From the NCBI GenBank assembly GCA_964430915.1, contig CAYSHT010000100.1, positions 1 through 7,966 of the forward strand: DNA of 7,966 bases, in the 5' to 3' direction. Below are positions 1-6,582 of this stretch, one piece after another. Under the pieces are notes generated by a model. That model saw nothing but the letters and a program-made list of their open reading frames with translations, was not told where the DNA came from and ran no database searches. The first letter of the stretch is position 1; every line of letters starts with the position of its first letter. This DNA comes from JAFGBH01 sp964430915. GTDB lineage: Bacteria; Desulfobacterota; Syntrophia; Syntrophales; UBA2210. Both the position numbers and the translations under genes were made by a program.

Positions 1-447
1 GACCCGGCCGCCCGGCACGACCACTCTCATCTGTTCCTCGAAGGCCCTCTCTATATCGGTCACGTTTCGAATGAGATATCCCGACGTTACCGCATGAAAG
101 AGCGAATCGGGGAAGGGGAGGTGCAACGCATCAGCACAGCACCAGTTTATTTCCCTCCCACCGTACTGTTTTTTTCCAACGCGCATCATCTCTGAGGAGA
201 AATCGGCTGCAACAATGGCGACATCCGGGGTCTTCGCAACCGCATCGAGCGCGATTTTTCCCGTTCCCGTTCCCACATCGAGCAGCCGTCCTCCCGTCGG
301 GAGGACGGCCATGTCTATCACATACCGACGCCAGGCGTGATCGCGGCCGAAGGTCATGAGAGAATTCATGATGTCGTAACGGCGAGCAATGCCCCCAAAC
401 ATGCCGCGTATTTCTCTTGTCACTGCCGGGGGCCTTCGATCATTCAT
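1..447 (-). CDS. ubiE: UbiE/MenG-family SAM methyltransferase (quinone C-methylation), 3' part missing
   Basis: Partial gene: 149 codons are visible from the ATG at 447 and the frame stays open through base 1, so the C-terminal third (family length about 230-250) lies outside the window. The family transfers a methyl group from S-adenosylmethionine to demethylmenaquinone (or a ubiquinone precursor), the last ring methylation of quinone synthesis; in an anaerobe menaquinone is the likely product. Visible motifs: the N-terminal MFGGIARRYDIMNSLMTFG block (residues 16-34), SAM-binding LLDVGTGTG (55-63), acidic Asp82 after beta-strand 2, ADALHLPFPD (105-114), and GYLIRNVTD (123-131), the family's signature near the substrate pocket. 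The start at 447 is the first in-frame ATG before the conserved block; AGG lies four bases upstream and GGAAAG further up. It follows the acyl-CoA dehydrogenase on the same strand after 133 bases, so co-transcription is possible but unproven. I see no strong promoter or terminator in that gap. Confidence 0.9.
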   Translation of the reverse strand, partial: MNDRRPPAVTREIRGMFGGIARRYDIMNSLMTFGRDHAWRRYVIDMAVLPTGGRLLDVGTGTGKIALDAVAKTPDVAIVAADFSSEMMRVGKKQYGGREINWCCADALHLPFPDSLFHAVTSGYLIRNVTDIERAFEEQMRVVVPGGRV

Positions 448-580
448 CCTGTCATTTCTTTCCGCTATAATAACCAGACATTTACCGAGCGTTCCATCTC
501 TTGGTTGCTGATTGCAAATTCAGGGCAAAGAGGGCTATATCGATCTTTCTGTATAATCTCTCTCCTATTTTTTCTCCCGG

Positions 581-1855
581 CTACTTTACCGGTCCACTCT
601 CGTGAACTTCCCACATGTCTTCATCGTTAAAACATCGTTCGCTCTCGTCTGGATTCATGGCATCCTGTTCCATTTTCCTTCTGTCGTAGGACTGGTTAAG
701 GACTTCATCGTAATATTCATGCTGGATCATGAGATTCATGATCTCGCTCGTACCCGTCCATATGAGGGCAAGTCTTAAATCCCGCAGTGCACGCTCGACG
801 GGATAGATGTCAGTATATCCGATACCCCCCATCACCTGCATGGCATTATTGACGACATTCCATGATGCCTCGGTGGCAAAGCGCTTTGCCTCGCTCACGA
901 TACGCCGCATATTGGTGTAATTTTCGTCCACGGCACGGGCAGCCATATAGGTGAGCCCCCTGGCCGCGTCGAGCTGTGTTATGGAATCGGCCACCATAAA
1001 ATTAACGGCCTGGAATTTCCTGATCAGTTTCCCGAAGGCGGCACGTCTGTTTGAGTATCTCACGGCAAGATCAAGCGCGCCCCAGACACCGAGACAGCCG
1101 GCGGCAGAGGTCAACCTCTCCGGGATCATCATCTGATTAAAACAGAGGGCTCCGCCGTGAAGCTCTCCTATCAGATTTTCTTTCGGAACCTTAACATCCC
1201 TGAATACGAGGCGTCCCGTTCCCCCTCCCTTGCAGCCCAGGAGACCGTAATGATACTCCGTTTCCACACCGGGACCGTCATCGACGATGAGGAGGCTTAT
1301 CTTCCCGTATTTGTGTGCATCAGGGTCGAAATTTGTCTTGCAATAGACGAGAAAGAAATCGGAACCTTCCGCTCCCACGACGAAACGCTTCTGACCGTTC
1401 AGGATAAAGTGATCGCCCTCGAGGACGGCCTTGGTGGTGGCACCGAAAAAATCCGAGCCTCCCCTCGGTTCTGTCAGTGCCTCGGCGGAAACGAGTTTCC
1501 CCTCGATGTAGGGCCTGAGATATTTTTCCTTCTGCTCCTCCGTGCCAAACTTATCCAGGGCCTCTCCCACAATGGAGGGCATGACAAAGGCACAGCCGAG
1601 TGCCATTCCGAGGCAGCCTATCTCCTCCGTGGCGGCCACATCAGCGACCCAACTCATCCCTCTTCCTCCGTATTTCTTGGGAAAACGGATGCCCCGTAGA
1701 TTGTATTTCGCCAGCTTTTCCACGAACTCCCGGGGATAGATTATCTCATCATTATCCATCTTCCTAAGGAAATCGCTGGTGATTTCCTCCTTCACAAATT
1801 TTCTTACTTCATCCCTGAGGGCCCGTTCTTCCGGTTTCAGCAAAAAATCGTACAT
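581..1855 (-). CDS. acyl-CoA dehydrogenase with a probable relocated catalytic glutamate
   Basis: FAD-dependent acyl-CoA dehydrogenase, 424 residues, oxidising an acyl-CoA to its 2-enoyl-CoA and passing electrons to an electron-transfer flavoprotein. Family signature 1 is ALTEPRGGSDFFG (126-138); the FAD/dimer region SNRRAAFGKLIRKFQ is at 268-282; the second signature region, QVMGGIGYTDIYPVER, is at 340-355, followed by IWTGTSEI (365-372). The usual catalytic Glu of the YEGT motif is replaced by Thr367. Glu246 in PERL aligns by eye with the catalytic Glu of isovaleryl-CoA and long-chain acyl-CoA dehydrogenases. The C-terminus has an acidic tail of about 40 residues beyond the usual ~380-residue length. 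The ATG at 1855 is preferred to an upstream GTG at 1873 because AGGAGG lies seven bases before it and the family N-terminus begins there. A TTGACA promoter precedes it. Substrate is not readable from sequence; branched, cyclic or long-chain acyl-CoAs are possible. The gene ends at a TAG. Confidence 0.93.
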   Translation of the reverse strand: MYDFLLKPEERALRDEVRKFVKEEITSDFLRKMDNDEIIYPREFVEKLAKYNLRGIRFPKKYGGRGMSWVADVAATEEIGCLGMALGCAFVMPSIVGEALDKFGTEEQKEKYLRPYIEGKLVSAEALTEPRGGSDFFGATTKAVLEGDHFILNGQKRFVVGAEGSDFFLVYCKTNFDPDAHKYGKISLLIVDDGPGVETEYHYGLLGCKGGGTGRLVFRDVKVPKENLIGELHGGALCFNQMMIPERLTSAAGCLGVWGALDLAVRYSNRRAAFGKLIRKFQAVNFMVADSITQLDAARGLTYMAARAVDENYTNMRRIVSEAKRFATEASWNVVNNAMQVMGGIGYTDIYPVERALRDLRLALIWTGTSEIMNLMIQHEYYDEVLNQSYDRRKMEQDAMNPDESERCFNDEDMWEVHESGPVK

Positions 1856-1862
1856 ATCACTC

Positions 1863-1868
1863 CCTCCT
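1863..1868 (-). promoter_or_regulatory. Shine-Dalgarno site deciding the acyl-CoA dehydrogenase start
   Basis: The minus strand reads AGGAGG, then GAGTGAT, then ATG (1855). A start at the in-frame GTG at 1873 would place this strong site inside the coding region, so the ATG is the better start. Confidence 0.75.
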
Positions 1869-1891
1869 CGCACACCCCTTTTTTTTCAGTA

Positions 1892-1921
1892 ACCATAGAA
1901 ACGGTTCACCCGCTTTGTCAA
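1892..1921 (-). promoter_or_regulatory. sigma-70-type promoter for the acyl-CoA dehydrogenase
   Basis: On the minus strand a perfect -35 box TTGACA (1921-1916) is separated by 18 bases from a -10-like TATGGT (1897-1892, four of six consensus bases). Transcription would start near 1885, giving a leader of about 30 bases containing the Shine-Dalgarno site. Seen by eye only. Confidence 0.5.
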
Positions 1922-1939
1922 TGGAAAAATGGCACGACA

Positions 1940-1955
1940 GGCATGGCAACATGCC
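1940..1955. promoter_or_regulatory. 16-base inverted repeat between divergent promoters, possible operator
   Basis: GGCATG-GCAA-CATGCC is a perfect inverted repeat with six-base arms and a four-base centre. It lies just upstream of the -35 box of the acyl-CoA dehydrogenase promoter and about 64 bases upstream of the -35 box of the permease promoter. The position suits a regulator of one or both units, but the arms are short and no regulator gene is visible here. Confidence 0.25.
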
Positions 1956-2018
1956 GCAGTGGTGGGAAACGGTATCTATGTAATTGATCGCACCGGACAT
2001 TTTTCTCACCCCTTCTTC

Positions 2019-2047
2019 TTGACTCCCTCTATCTTAGCGTGTATTGT
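2019..2047 (+). promoter_or_regulatory. sigma-70-type promoter for the permease and aminotransferase
   Basis: TTGACT (2019-2024, five of six consensus) is followed after exactly 17 bases by TATTGT (2042-2047, four of six). Transcription would start near 2054, about 30 bases before the ATG at 2084. Confidence 0.5.
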
Positions 2048-2083
2048 CCCTTCTCAAACAGAAAGGAGAGGAAAGAGGTATCC

Positions 2084-3022
2084 ATGCAAAAAACCCTGCT
2101 CAGGTCTGACGCCATCCTTCTTACGACGGCCATCATCTGGGGGTTTGCCTTCGTGGCACAGCGTGTCGGCATGAATTACGTCGGCCCTTTCCTGTTCAAC
2201 GGCATACGCTTTGCCCTGGGCTGTCTCGTTCTTATCCCCTTTATCCTGAAAAACGGAATCTCAAACGGGAGGAGGGACAACGAAAGAAAAGCCCTGGACC
2301 TAAGAACACTCGTCCTCGGGGGAGCCCTTGCCGGATTGACGCTTTTCGGCGGTTCATCACTGCAGCAGGTGGGTATCGTCTACACCACGGCAGGTAAGGC
2401 AGGCTTTATCACGGGACTCTATGTCGTTATCGTCCCCTTTCTCGGCCTCCTCTGGAAGCAGCACACGAACAGGGGGACATGGATGGGCGCCATTTGTGCC
2501 GCCTCGGGACTCTATTTCCTCAGTATTACCGAGCAGCTCACCATCGACTTCGGCGATTTCCTGGTGCTTCTTGGTGCCTTTTGTTTTGCCGTCCATGTCC
2601 TTGTCATCGGCTGGCTTTCTCCGAAAATGGATTCCCTCAGACTTGCCTTTATCCAATATGCCGCCGTTTCCTTTATCAGTCTTTTCACGGCATTCATTGT
2701 CGAAGATGTTTCAATAAACGGGATTTACCAGGCTGCCGTCCCCATACTCTACGGCGGGGTCATGTCGGTGGGAATCGCCTACACCCTTCAGGTAATAGGC
2801 CAGAGAACGGCCCATCCCGCCCATGCATCGATCATATTGAGTCTTGAAGCCGTTTTTGCGGCCCTCGGAGGATGGCTCCTCCTTCAGGAGGTTATGACAC
2901 TCCGGCAATTGTCGGGCTGCGCGCTCATGCTTTCGGGGATGTTCATCTCACAGCTCTGGGGATATTTCGCGTATATTCAAGCGGGGAAAAATCATTATTA
3001 TAGCTCTATTCATAGAGATTGA
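2084..3022 (+). CDS. EamA/DMT-family permease, 10 membrane segments
   Basis: Inner-membrane transporter of the drug/metabolite transporter superfamily, 312 residues, made of two EamA repeats of five helices each. Hydrophobic segments lie at about residues 11-27, 36-55, 76-94, 104-124, 131-148, 157-177, 186-205, 215-234, 246-267 and 276-297. The first helix carries the typical WGFAFV motif, and the last repeat carries SLEAVFAALGGWLLLQE (253-269), close to the S-L-E-P-V-F-A consensus of the family. The ATG at 2084 is chosen over an in-frame GTG at 2039 because the first helix follows directly and an AGAGG ribosome site precedes it by six to seven bases. Family members mostly export amino acids, metabolites or drugs; the substrate cannot be read here. 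The aminotransferase follows after 63 bases on the same strand, which weakly suggests an amino-acid or keto-acid role. The gene ends at TGA; the short frame after it has no family similarity, so this is a real stop. Confidence 0.9.
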   Translation: MQKTLLRSDAILLTTAIIWGFAFVAQRVGMNYVGPFLFNGIRFALGCLVLIPFILKNGISNGRRDNERKALDLRTLVLGGALAGLTLFGGSSLQQVGIVYTTAGKAGFITGLYVVIVPFLGLLWKQHTNRGTWMGAICAASGLYFLSITEQLTIDFGDFLVLLGAFCFAVHVLVIGWLSPKMDSLRLAFIQYAAVSFISLFTAFIVEDVSINGIYQAAVPILYGGVMSVGIAYTLQVIGQRTAHPAHASIILSLEAVFAALGGWLLLQEVMTLRQLSGCALMLSGMFISQLWGYFAYIQAGKNHYYSSIHRD

Positions 3023-3051
3023 TTCTGTGGTAACTGGAGAAGGTGAGCAAC

Positions 3052-3063
3052 AATTTGCAAATT
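3052..3063. repeat. 12-base perfect palindrome upstream of the aminotransferase
   Basis: AATTTGCAAATT is a perfect palindrome ending 23 bases before the aminotransferase ATG at 3086. It overlaps a 13-base string, TTGCAAATTCAGG (3055-3067), that also occurs at 512-524 in the gap upstream of ubiE. A regulator site is possible, but AT-rich palindromes and a 13-base repeat can arise by chance in this length. Confidence 0.2.
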
Positions 3064-3085
3064 CAGGCTTATGAAAGGGCTGTTT

Positions 3086-4000
3086 ATGAACAGTGCTCCT
3101 GTAGTTTTTCTCAACGGTAGTTTCGTAAAATGGCATGATGCGACGGTGCATATTATGTGTCACAGCTTCGGACGCGGTTCGGCGATCTTCGAGGTGCTCG
3201 GTTTTCAGACCACAAAAAAGGGGCGTTTCATCTTCAGGCTCGACGACCATATCAACCGTCTTTTCGAGACGGCGAAACTGCTTGCGATGGAGCTTCCCCT
3301 TCCGAGAGAAGCAATATTCGATGCGGTCATAAAAACGGTACAAAAAAACTCCCTCAACGAGGGCTTTATTAAAATCATCGGTTTCTTCCCGCAGATCTCC
3401 TTCGAAACCACCTATCCTCAAAAGATGCTTGATCTGGCAATCTTTATACTCGGCCCTGAACGGGATCTCGCGGATCTCGACGTGTCGTTGACTGAGGGCA
3501 CCTCCGTCTGCGTCTCAAAATGGGCGAAACTCAGCCCCCGAATGGTACCCACAGAGGCAAAGGTGGCCGCCAATTATCTGAACGGCATTATGGCGAGAAA
3601 CGATGCAAAAGATCGGGGCTTCGATTACGCGATTATGTGCGATGAGGTAGGTTTTCTCGCAGAGGGGGCCACGGAATCGATATTTTTGGTTAAGGGAGAC
3701 ACCCTCATGACACCGGCAATGGGAACGATATTAAACGGTATCACGCGGCGCTCAATCCTCGAAGCGGCACGGGAAACAGGGATCAAGGCCGTGGAAGACA
3801 AGCTGCCGAGGGATATTATTTACGAGGCCGACGAGATTTTCCTCTCCGGCACGCCGAAAAAGATCCTCCCTGTAAAGCGGATGGAAGAGCATGTCTTCAA
3901 AGAAATCCCCGGACCAGTCACGAAAATACTTTCAGATCTTATGAGTGAAATTGTTTCCGGCAAAGACGATCGCTTCAGCAGATGGCTCTACCCCGTATAA
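3086..4000 (+). CDS. fold-type-IV PLP aminotransferase (branched-chain aminotransferase / aminodeoxychorismate lyase family)
   Basis: Cytosolic pyridoxal-phosphate enzyme of 304 residues, full length for the BCAT/D-amino-acid aminotransferase/aminodeoxychorismate lyase superfamily. The Schiff-base lysine is Lys159 in EAKVAANYLN. Other landmarks are the N-terminal SFGRGSAIFEVLGF (27-40), the RLDDHINRL block (51-59) with the Arg that contacts cofactor phosphate, EGATESIFLV (193-202), and FLSGTPKKILPV (252-263), matching the family's T-G-T-x-x-x-I-x-P-V block. ATG 3086 is preferred to ATG 3071 because AAAGGG sits six bases before it, while 3071 has no clear ribosome site; the two differ by five residues. 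It follows the permease after 63 bases and probably shares its transcript. Branched-chain amino-acid transamination is the commonest assignment, but the motifs do not exclude a D-amino-acid aminotransferase or the lyase, so no symbol is given. It converges on the aldehyde oxidoreductase gene, with 19 bases between the two stops. Confidence 0.88.
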   Translation: MNSAPVVFLNGSFVKWHDATVHIMCHSFGRGSAIFEVLGFQTTKKGRFIFRLDDHINRLFETAKLLAMELPLPREAIFDAVIKTVQKNSLNEGFIKIIGFFPQISFETTYPQKMLDLAIFILGPERDLADLDVSLTEGTSVCVSKWAKLSPRMVPTEAKVAANYLNGIMARNDAKDRGFDYAIMCDEVGFLAEGATESIFLVKGDTLMTPAMGTILNGITRRSILEAARETGIKAVEDKLPRDIIYEADEIFLSGTPKKILPVKRMEEHVFKEIPGPVTKILSDLMSEIVSGKDDRFSRWLYPV

Positions 4001-4019
4001 CTTTAAATCGAATAAGGAC

Positions 4020-5837
4020 TTATTTCAGACCGAGCTCCTCGAGCTTACCTTCCGTGGGAATTCCTTCGGCGCTCCAACCCCTCAGCTCGTAATACCGGTC
4101 AAGCATTTTATCAAGTTCTTCCTTCGGGACATATCTCCCCTTCGCCGGACCGTCGGGAATTGGTTCATTCATAACCCTGTAGGGGAGCACATCGTCCTTG
4201 CGGCTTAACCCCCGCTTGACGTTTATGAGCCGCTCCAGATTATAGATTCGCTCCCCGATTTTTTTAAGCTCATCGATTCCAATATTCCACCCCGTCACAC
4301 AGTTGAGGATTTTTACCATACTCTCACCGACCGCACTCGGCCCCATCATCCCTTCCGCAATAAAGCGGCAGACGATAAGCGAATCTCCCAGGGCTGTAAA
4401 ATACTGACTCTCTGTTACATATTCCGGTATCGCCTCAAAACCGGGATCGGGATGCGAGTGCTCCGGATAATTTGGACGCGCATCGTGGTGGCTTCCTCCC
4501 CTTGTGGACGTTGAGTAGGCAAGAGCCATTCCCCTTAGCCCTCTTGCCGAGTGGCCGGCACATTCAAGCCCCTGAACTGCACAGAGATACTTGTAGGAAT
4601 CTTTCCCTATCAGATTTGCTAATCTCGAAGAGCCGAGGGCAAGGTGTTTCCCGATTCCCTCTTTCAGGGCCGTCTTCTTGATCAACTCCACCATTCCCTC
4701 ACCGTCGTCAAAATCGACTCTGCCTTCGATTTCATCTTCTCTGACAATCCCCCGTTCCATGCACTCGGCCACAAAGGCAAGGGTCACCCCCATAGAGATG
4801 GTATCGATACCCATGAGATCACAGATATGATTGCCGTTGAATATTGTGTTGATGTCGTGGTTGTCAAGCATTGACCCCATGGCGTAAAGTGTCTCGTACT
4901 CAGGCATCTTGACGCTCTGGCCGGCGTACTCGCCTTCTGTAACGTTTACCTTCTGCCCGCAGGCGATGACGCAGCCATGACATGCCGTGTTCTTGTCTTT
5001 ATAGGTTTTTAAAAAGGTGTCCCCCGAAATATCCTTCGCATAGTCAAAGGTTTCCCTTGTATTATTATGTGTGCCGAGCATACCTTTCGAATTTACCATA
5101 TCGACCAGCGCCGTCGTTCCCGTCTTTGTCATTGCTCCCTTGCTTTTCTTGAGATCGGGAAGGAGTTCTCTGAGAATATTCTTCAGGCCCTCTGTATCGG
5201 CAATCCTGGTTTTCCGGCTCCCACCGGCAACAATGGCCTTGAGATTCTTTGACCCCAAAACGGCCCCCATACCGCCCCTGCCCGCAGCACCCCTTCTCTT
5301 GCCGCCGCATATAATATTTGCGAAGACAATCTCCTTTTCACCGGCGGGGCCTATGGCAGATGCGACGGCGCCCTTCCCCGTCGATGCTTCCAGTGCATCA
5401 ATCGTTTCCTCTGTCGTTTTGCCCCAGTAGATGTCTGCATCCTTCAGTTCTGCTTCTCCCTCCTTCACAGAGAGATAGACCGGTTTCGGAGATCTCCCGG
5501 TTATATAGACCGCATCATACCCGGTCCGCTTCAAAGCCATCCCGAAGTCGCCGCCATAATTAGAGTCACAGAAAAGGCCCGTTTGGGGAGAAATTGTCCC
5601 TACATGCCCTCTGCTTGTTCCCCAGACAGGCGTATCAGTCAGGGGACCCACGGCGAAGACGATGACATTTTCGGGTTCAAGGGGGGCCACAGAGGGAGGC
5701 ACGTTATCGTATATAAATCTCGCAATGAGACCATTTCCCCCGAGATACTGCAGGTAGAATTCCCGGTCGAAATGTTCTTCATTCATTTCGCCGGTACTTA
5801 AATTTACCTTCAGTATTGTTCCGCTGTTTCCATACAT
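4020..5837 (-). CDS. aor: tungsten-containing aldehyde:ferredoxin oxidoreductase
   Basis: Aldehyde:ferredoxin oxidoreductase, 605 residues, full length for the family. It interconverts aldehydes and carboxylic acids using a bis-molybdopterin tungsten (or molybdenum) centre and one [4Fe-4S] cluster, with ferredoxin as partner. The N-terminus MYGNSGTILKVNLSTGE is typical. Cofactor-region motifs include AGRGGMGAVLGSKNLKAI (185-202). Cluster ligands are C286, C289 and C293 in ACHGCVIAC plus C490 in DSLIVC; all four are present and spaced as in the Pyrococcus enzyme. PEYET (312-316) and RGGSHHDARP (447-456) supply the Glu and His expected near the metal. An in-frame ATG at 5864 lies inside a hairpin arm; ATG 5837 is preferred from family alignment and its AGGA site, though 5864 has a plausible GGAG site too. 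The gene follows the selenoprotein gene after 95 bases. No signal peptide is seen, so it is cytosolic. Acetaldehyde or another short or aromatic aldehyde are possible substrates. Confidence 0.93.
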   Translation of the reverse strand: MYGNSGTILKVNLSTGEMNEEHFDREFYLQYLGGNGLIARFIYDNVPPSVAPLEPENVIVFAVGPLTDTPVWGTSRGHVGTISPQTGLFCDSNYGGDFGMALKRTGYDAVYITGRSPKPVYLSVKEGEAELKDADIYWGKTTEETIDALEASTGKGAVASAIGPAGEKEIVFANIICGGKRRGAAGRGGMGAVLGSKNLKAIVAGGSRKTRIADTEGLKNILRELLPDLKKSKGAMTKTGTTALVDMVNSKGMLGTHNNTRETFDYAKDISGDTFLKTYKDKNTACHGCVIACGQKVNVTEGEYAGQSVKMPEYETLYAMGSMLDNHDINTIFNGNHICDLMGIDTISMGVTLAFVAECMERGIVREDEIEGRVDFDDGEGMVELIKKTALKEGIGKHLALGSSRLANLIGKDSYKYLCAVQGLECAGHSARGLRGMALAYSTSTRGGSHHDARPNYPEHSHPDPGFEAIPEYVTESQYFTALGDSLIVCRFIAEGMMGPSAVGESMVKILNCVTGWNIGIDELKKIGERIYNLERLINVKRGLSRKDDVLPYRVMNEPIPDGPAKGRYVPKEELDKMLDRYYELRGWSAEGIPTEGKLEELGLK

Positions 5838-5860
5838 GCATCGTCCTCGTATCGTTTCTC

Positions 5861-5895
5861 GCATTCCTCTCTCCGCTTCATAAAGAGAGGAATGC
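5861..5895 (-). repeat. perfect 12-bp inverted repeat (hairpin) between the selenoprotein and aor genes
   Basis: The arms GCATTCCTCTCT (5861-5872) and AGAGAGGAATGC (5884-5895) are perfect reverse complements around an 11-base loop. The stem lies 37 bases after the selenoprotein stop and 23 bases before the aor ATG at 5837. No T-tract follows on either strand, so it is not a classic intrinsic terminator. It may protect or process the mRNA, or tune expression between the two genes. On the minus strand its second arm contains the alternative aor ribosome site (AGAGGA) and the first base of the alternative ATG. Confidence 0.55.
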
Positions 5896-5932
5896 CCTCA
5901 CTCCTCAGTTCAGCGGAGTTGTGATTATGCCT

Positions 5933-6577
5933 CTATGCACCGATGGCTTTTACTATCTCCTCCGCAAAATCCTTCTCCGGGAGGGCACCCGCGATGCCGT
6001 GTTCCTCATTGACAACGGTATGGGGAACACCACTGACATTATATTTTACGACGAGAAAGGGAAACTCGGAGCCCGAGACCATATCGGCGGAGATATTATC
6101 GTTTGCCATGGCAAATCTGTGAGCGGTGCGAACCGCACCGGGGCAGTAAGGTCAGGTGGGAGAGATAAAGACCTGTAGGTGAACCGGTTTTTGTATCGTC
6201 GCCAGGGCCTCTTTAGTCTTTTCATCAAGCCCGGGGGATCGTTTCCCCACATCCAGAATATCCTGGATAAGGACATTAAATTCATACCCGGCGGGAACAC
6301 CGTAAAAGCGGATACCGTAGTCCTTCTCCCCCAAAATGAGCGTTGCCGGAATTTTATCGACACCAAGATTTTTCGCCATCTCAGCGTCCGCCTCGAAGTC
6401 ACGCATCTCCAGAGATACTTTTTCCGATAAGGCGGCAACTTCCTCAAGCAATCCTCTCGTAGCCTGACATTGCTGACATTCGTTTTCCTGTGTGAACATG
6501 ACGATTTTGACGTCTTCCTCGATTATCTTCATGATACCAATGAGCTTTTCTCTGTCCTTCTCCTTGATAAGTGCCAT
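5933..6577 (-). CDS. selenocysteine-containing protein disulfide oxidoreductase (PDO; two thioredoxin folds, CQQC and UPYC)
   Basis: Two-domain thioredoxin-fold protein of 214 residues counting one Sec, translated through an in-frame UGA (6154-6152) to a UAG at 5935-5933. Domain 1 (about 1-115) has C34-Q-Q-C37 and a cis-Pro site KIPAT (75-79). Domain 2 (about 125-214) has T141-Sec142-P-Y-C145 and cis-Pro GVPHT (183-187). Archaeal and bacterial PDOs, and the N-terminal half of AhpF, have this layout, and PDOs have CPYC where UPYC occurs here. The 72 codons after the UGA match the family closely: PYCPGAVRTAHRFA, then DMV, YNVSGVP and GALPEKDF. A SECIS-like hairpin follows the UGA. Start is ATG 6577, with AGGAGG five bases upstream overlapping the reductase stop; a TTG at 6595 is less likely. 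The role inferred is thiol-disulfide exchange, reduced by the upstream flavoprotein; the target is unknown. Stopping at the UGA would leave 141 residues and no second active site. Confidence 0.9.
6124..6140 (-). promoter_or_regulatory. SECIS-like hairpin directing Sec insertion at the UGA
   Basis: In the mRNA, C-GGUGCG-GUU-CGCACC-G forms a perfect seven-pair stem starting 11 bases after the UGA. If the closing G-C pair opens, the apical loop is GGUUC. Bacterial SECIS elements sit inside the coding region just after UGA, and the E. coli fdhF element has its upper stem about 11 bases downstream with GGU in the loop. Position, stem strength and apical GGU all fit. The hairpin codes for the GAVRT region, so part of the sequence is constrained by protein. 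Confidence 0.75.
6152..6154 (-). other. UGA read as selenocysteine (residue 142)
   Basis: The codon reads TGA on the minus strand at 6154-6152 and stands exactly at the first cysteine of the expected C-P-Y-C motif. Conserved PDO sequence flanks it on both sides in one frame (VFISPT before, PYCPGAV after). Replacement of a redox Cys by Sec is the usual pattern in bacterial selenoproteins. Confidence 0.88.
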
Positions 6578-6582
6578 GATCC

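Noticed and set aside
512..524. 13-base string shared with 3055-3067 (TTGCAAATTCAGG) as a regulon motif
   Set aside because: One 13-base repeat is about what chance gives in 8 kb; orientation relative to the downstream genes also differs.
1157..1699. 180-residue plus-strand frame opposite the acyl-CoA dehydrogenase
   Set aside because: Antisense shadow of a gene with clear motifs; no ribosome site or domain.
1931..1946. Sigma-54-like TGGCAC element
   Set aside because: The -24-like half matches, but the -12 half (TTGCA/T) is missing at the required spacing.
3020..3049. Possible Sec at the permease TGA stop
   Set aside because: Only a few codons follow before another stop, no redox motif, and the permease already has its ten helices.
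4011..4024. AATAAG-GA-CTTATT inverted repeat between the converging stops, as a bidirectional terminator
   Set aside because: Six AT-rich pairs with a two-base centre cannot form a stable hairpin, and no T-run follows.
6046..6447. Minus-strand 133-residue open frame overlapping the selenoprotein
   Set aside because: Different frame, basic and tryptophan-rich composition typical of a shadow frame, no family resemblance.
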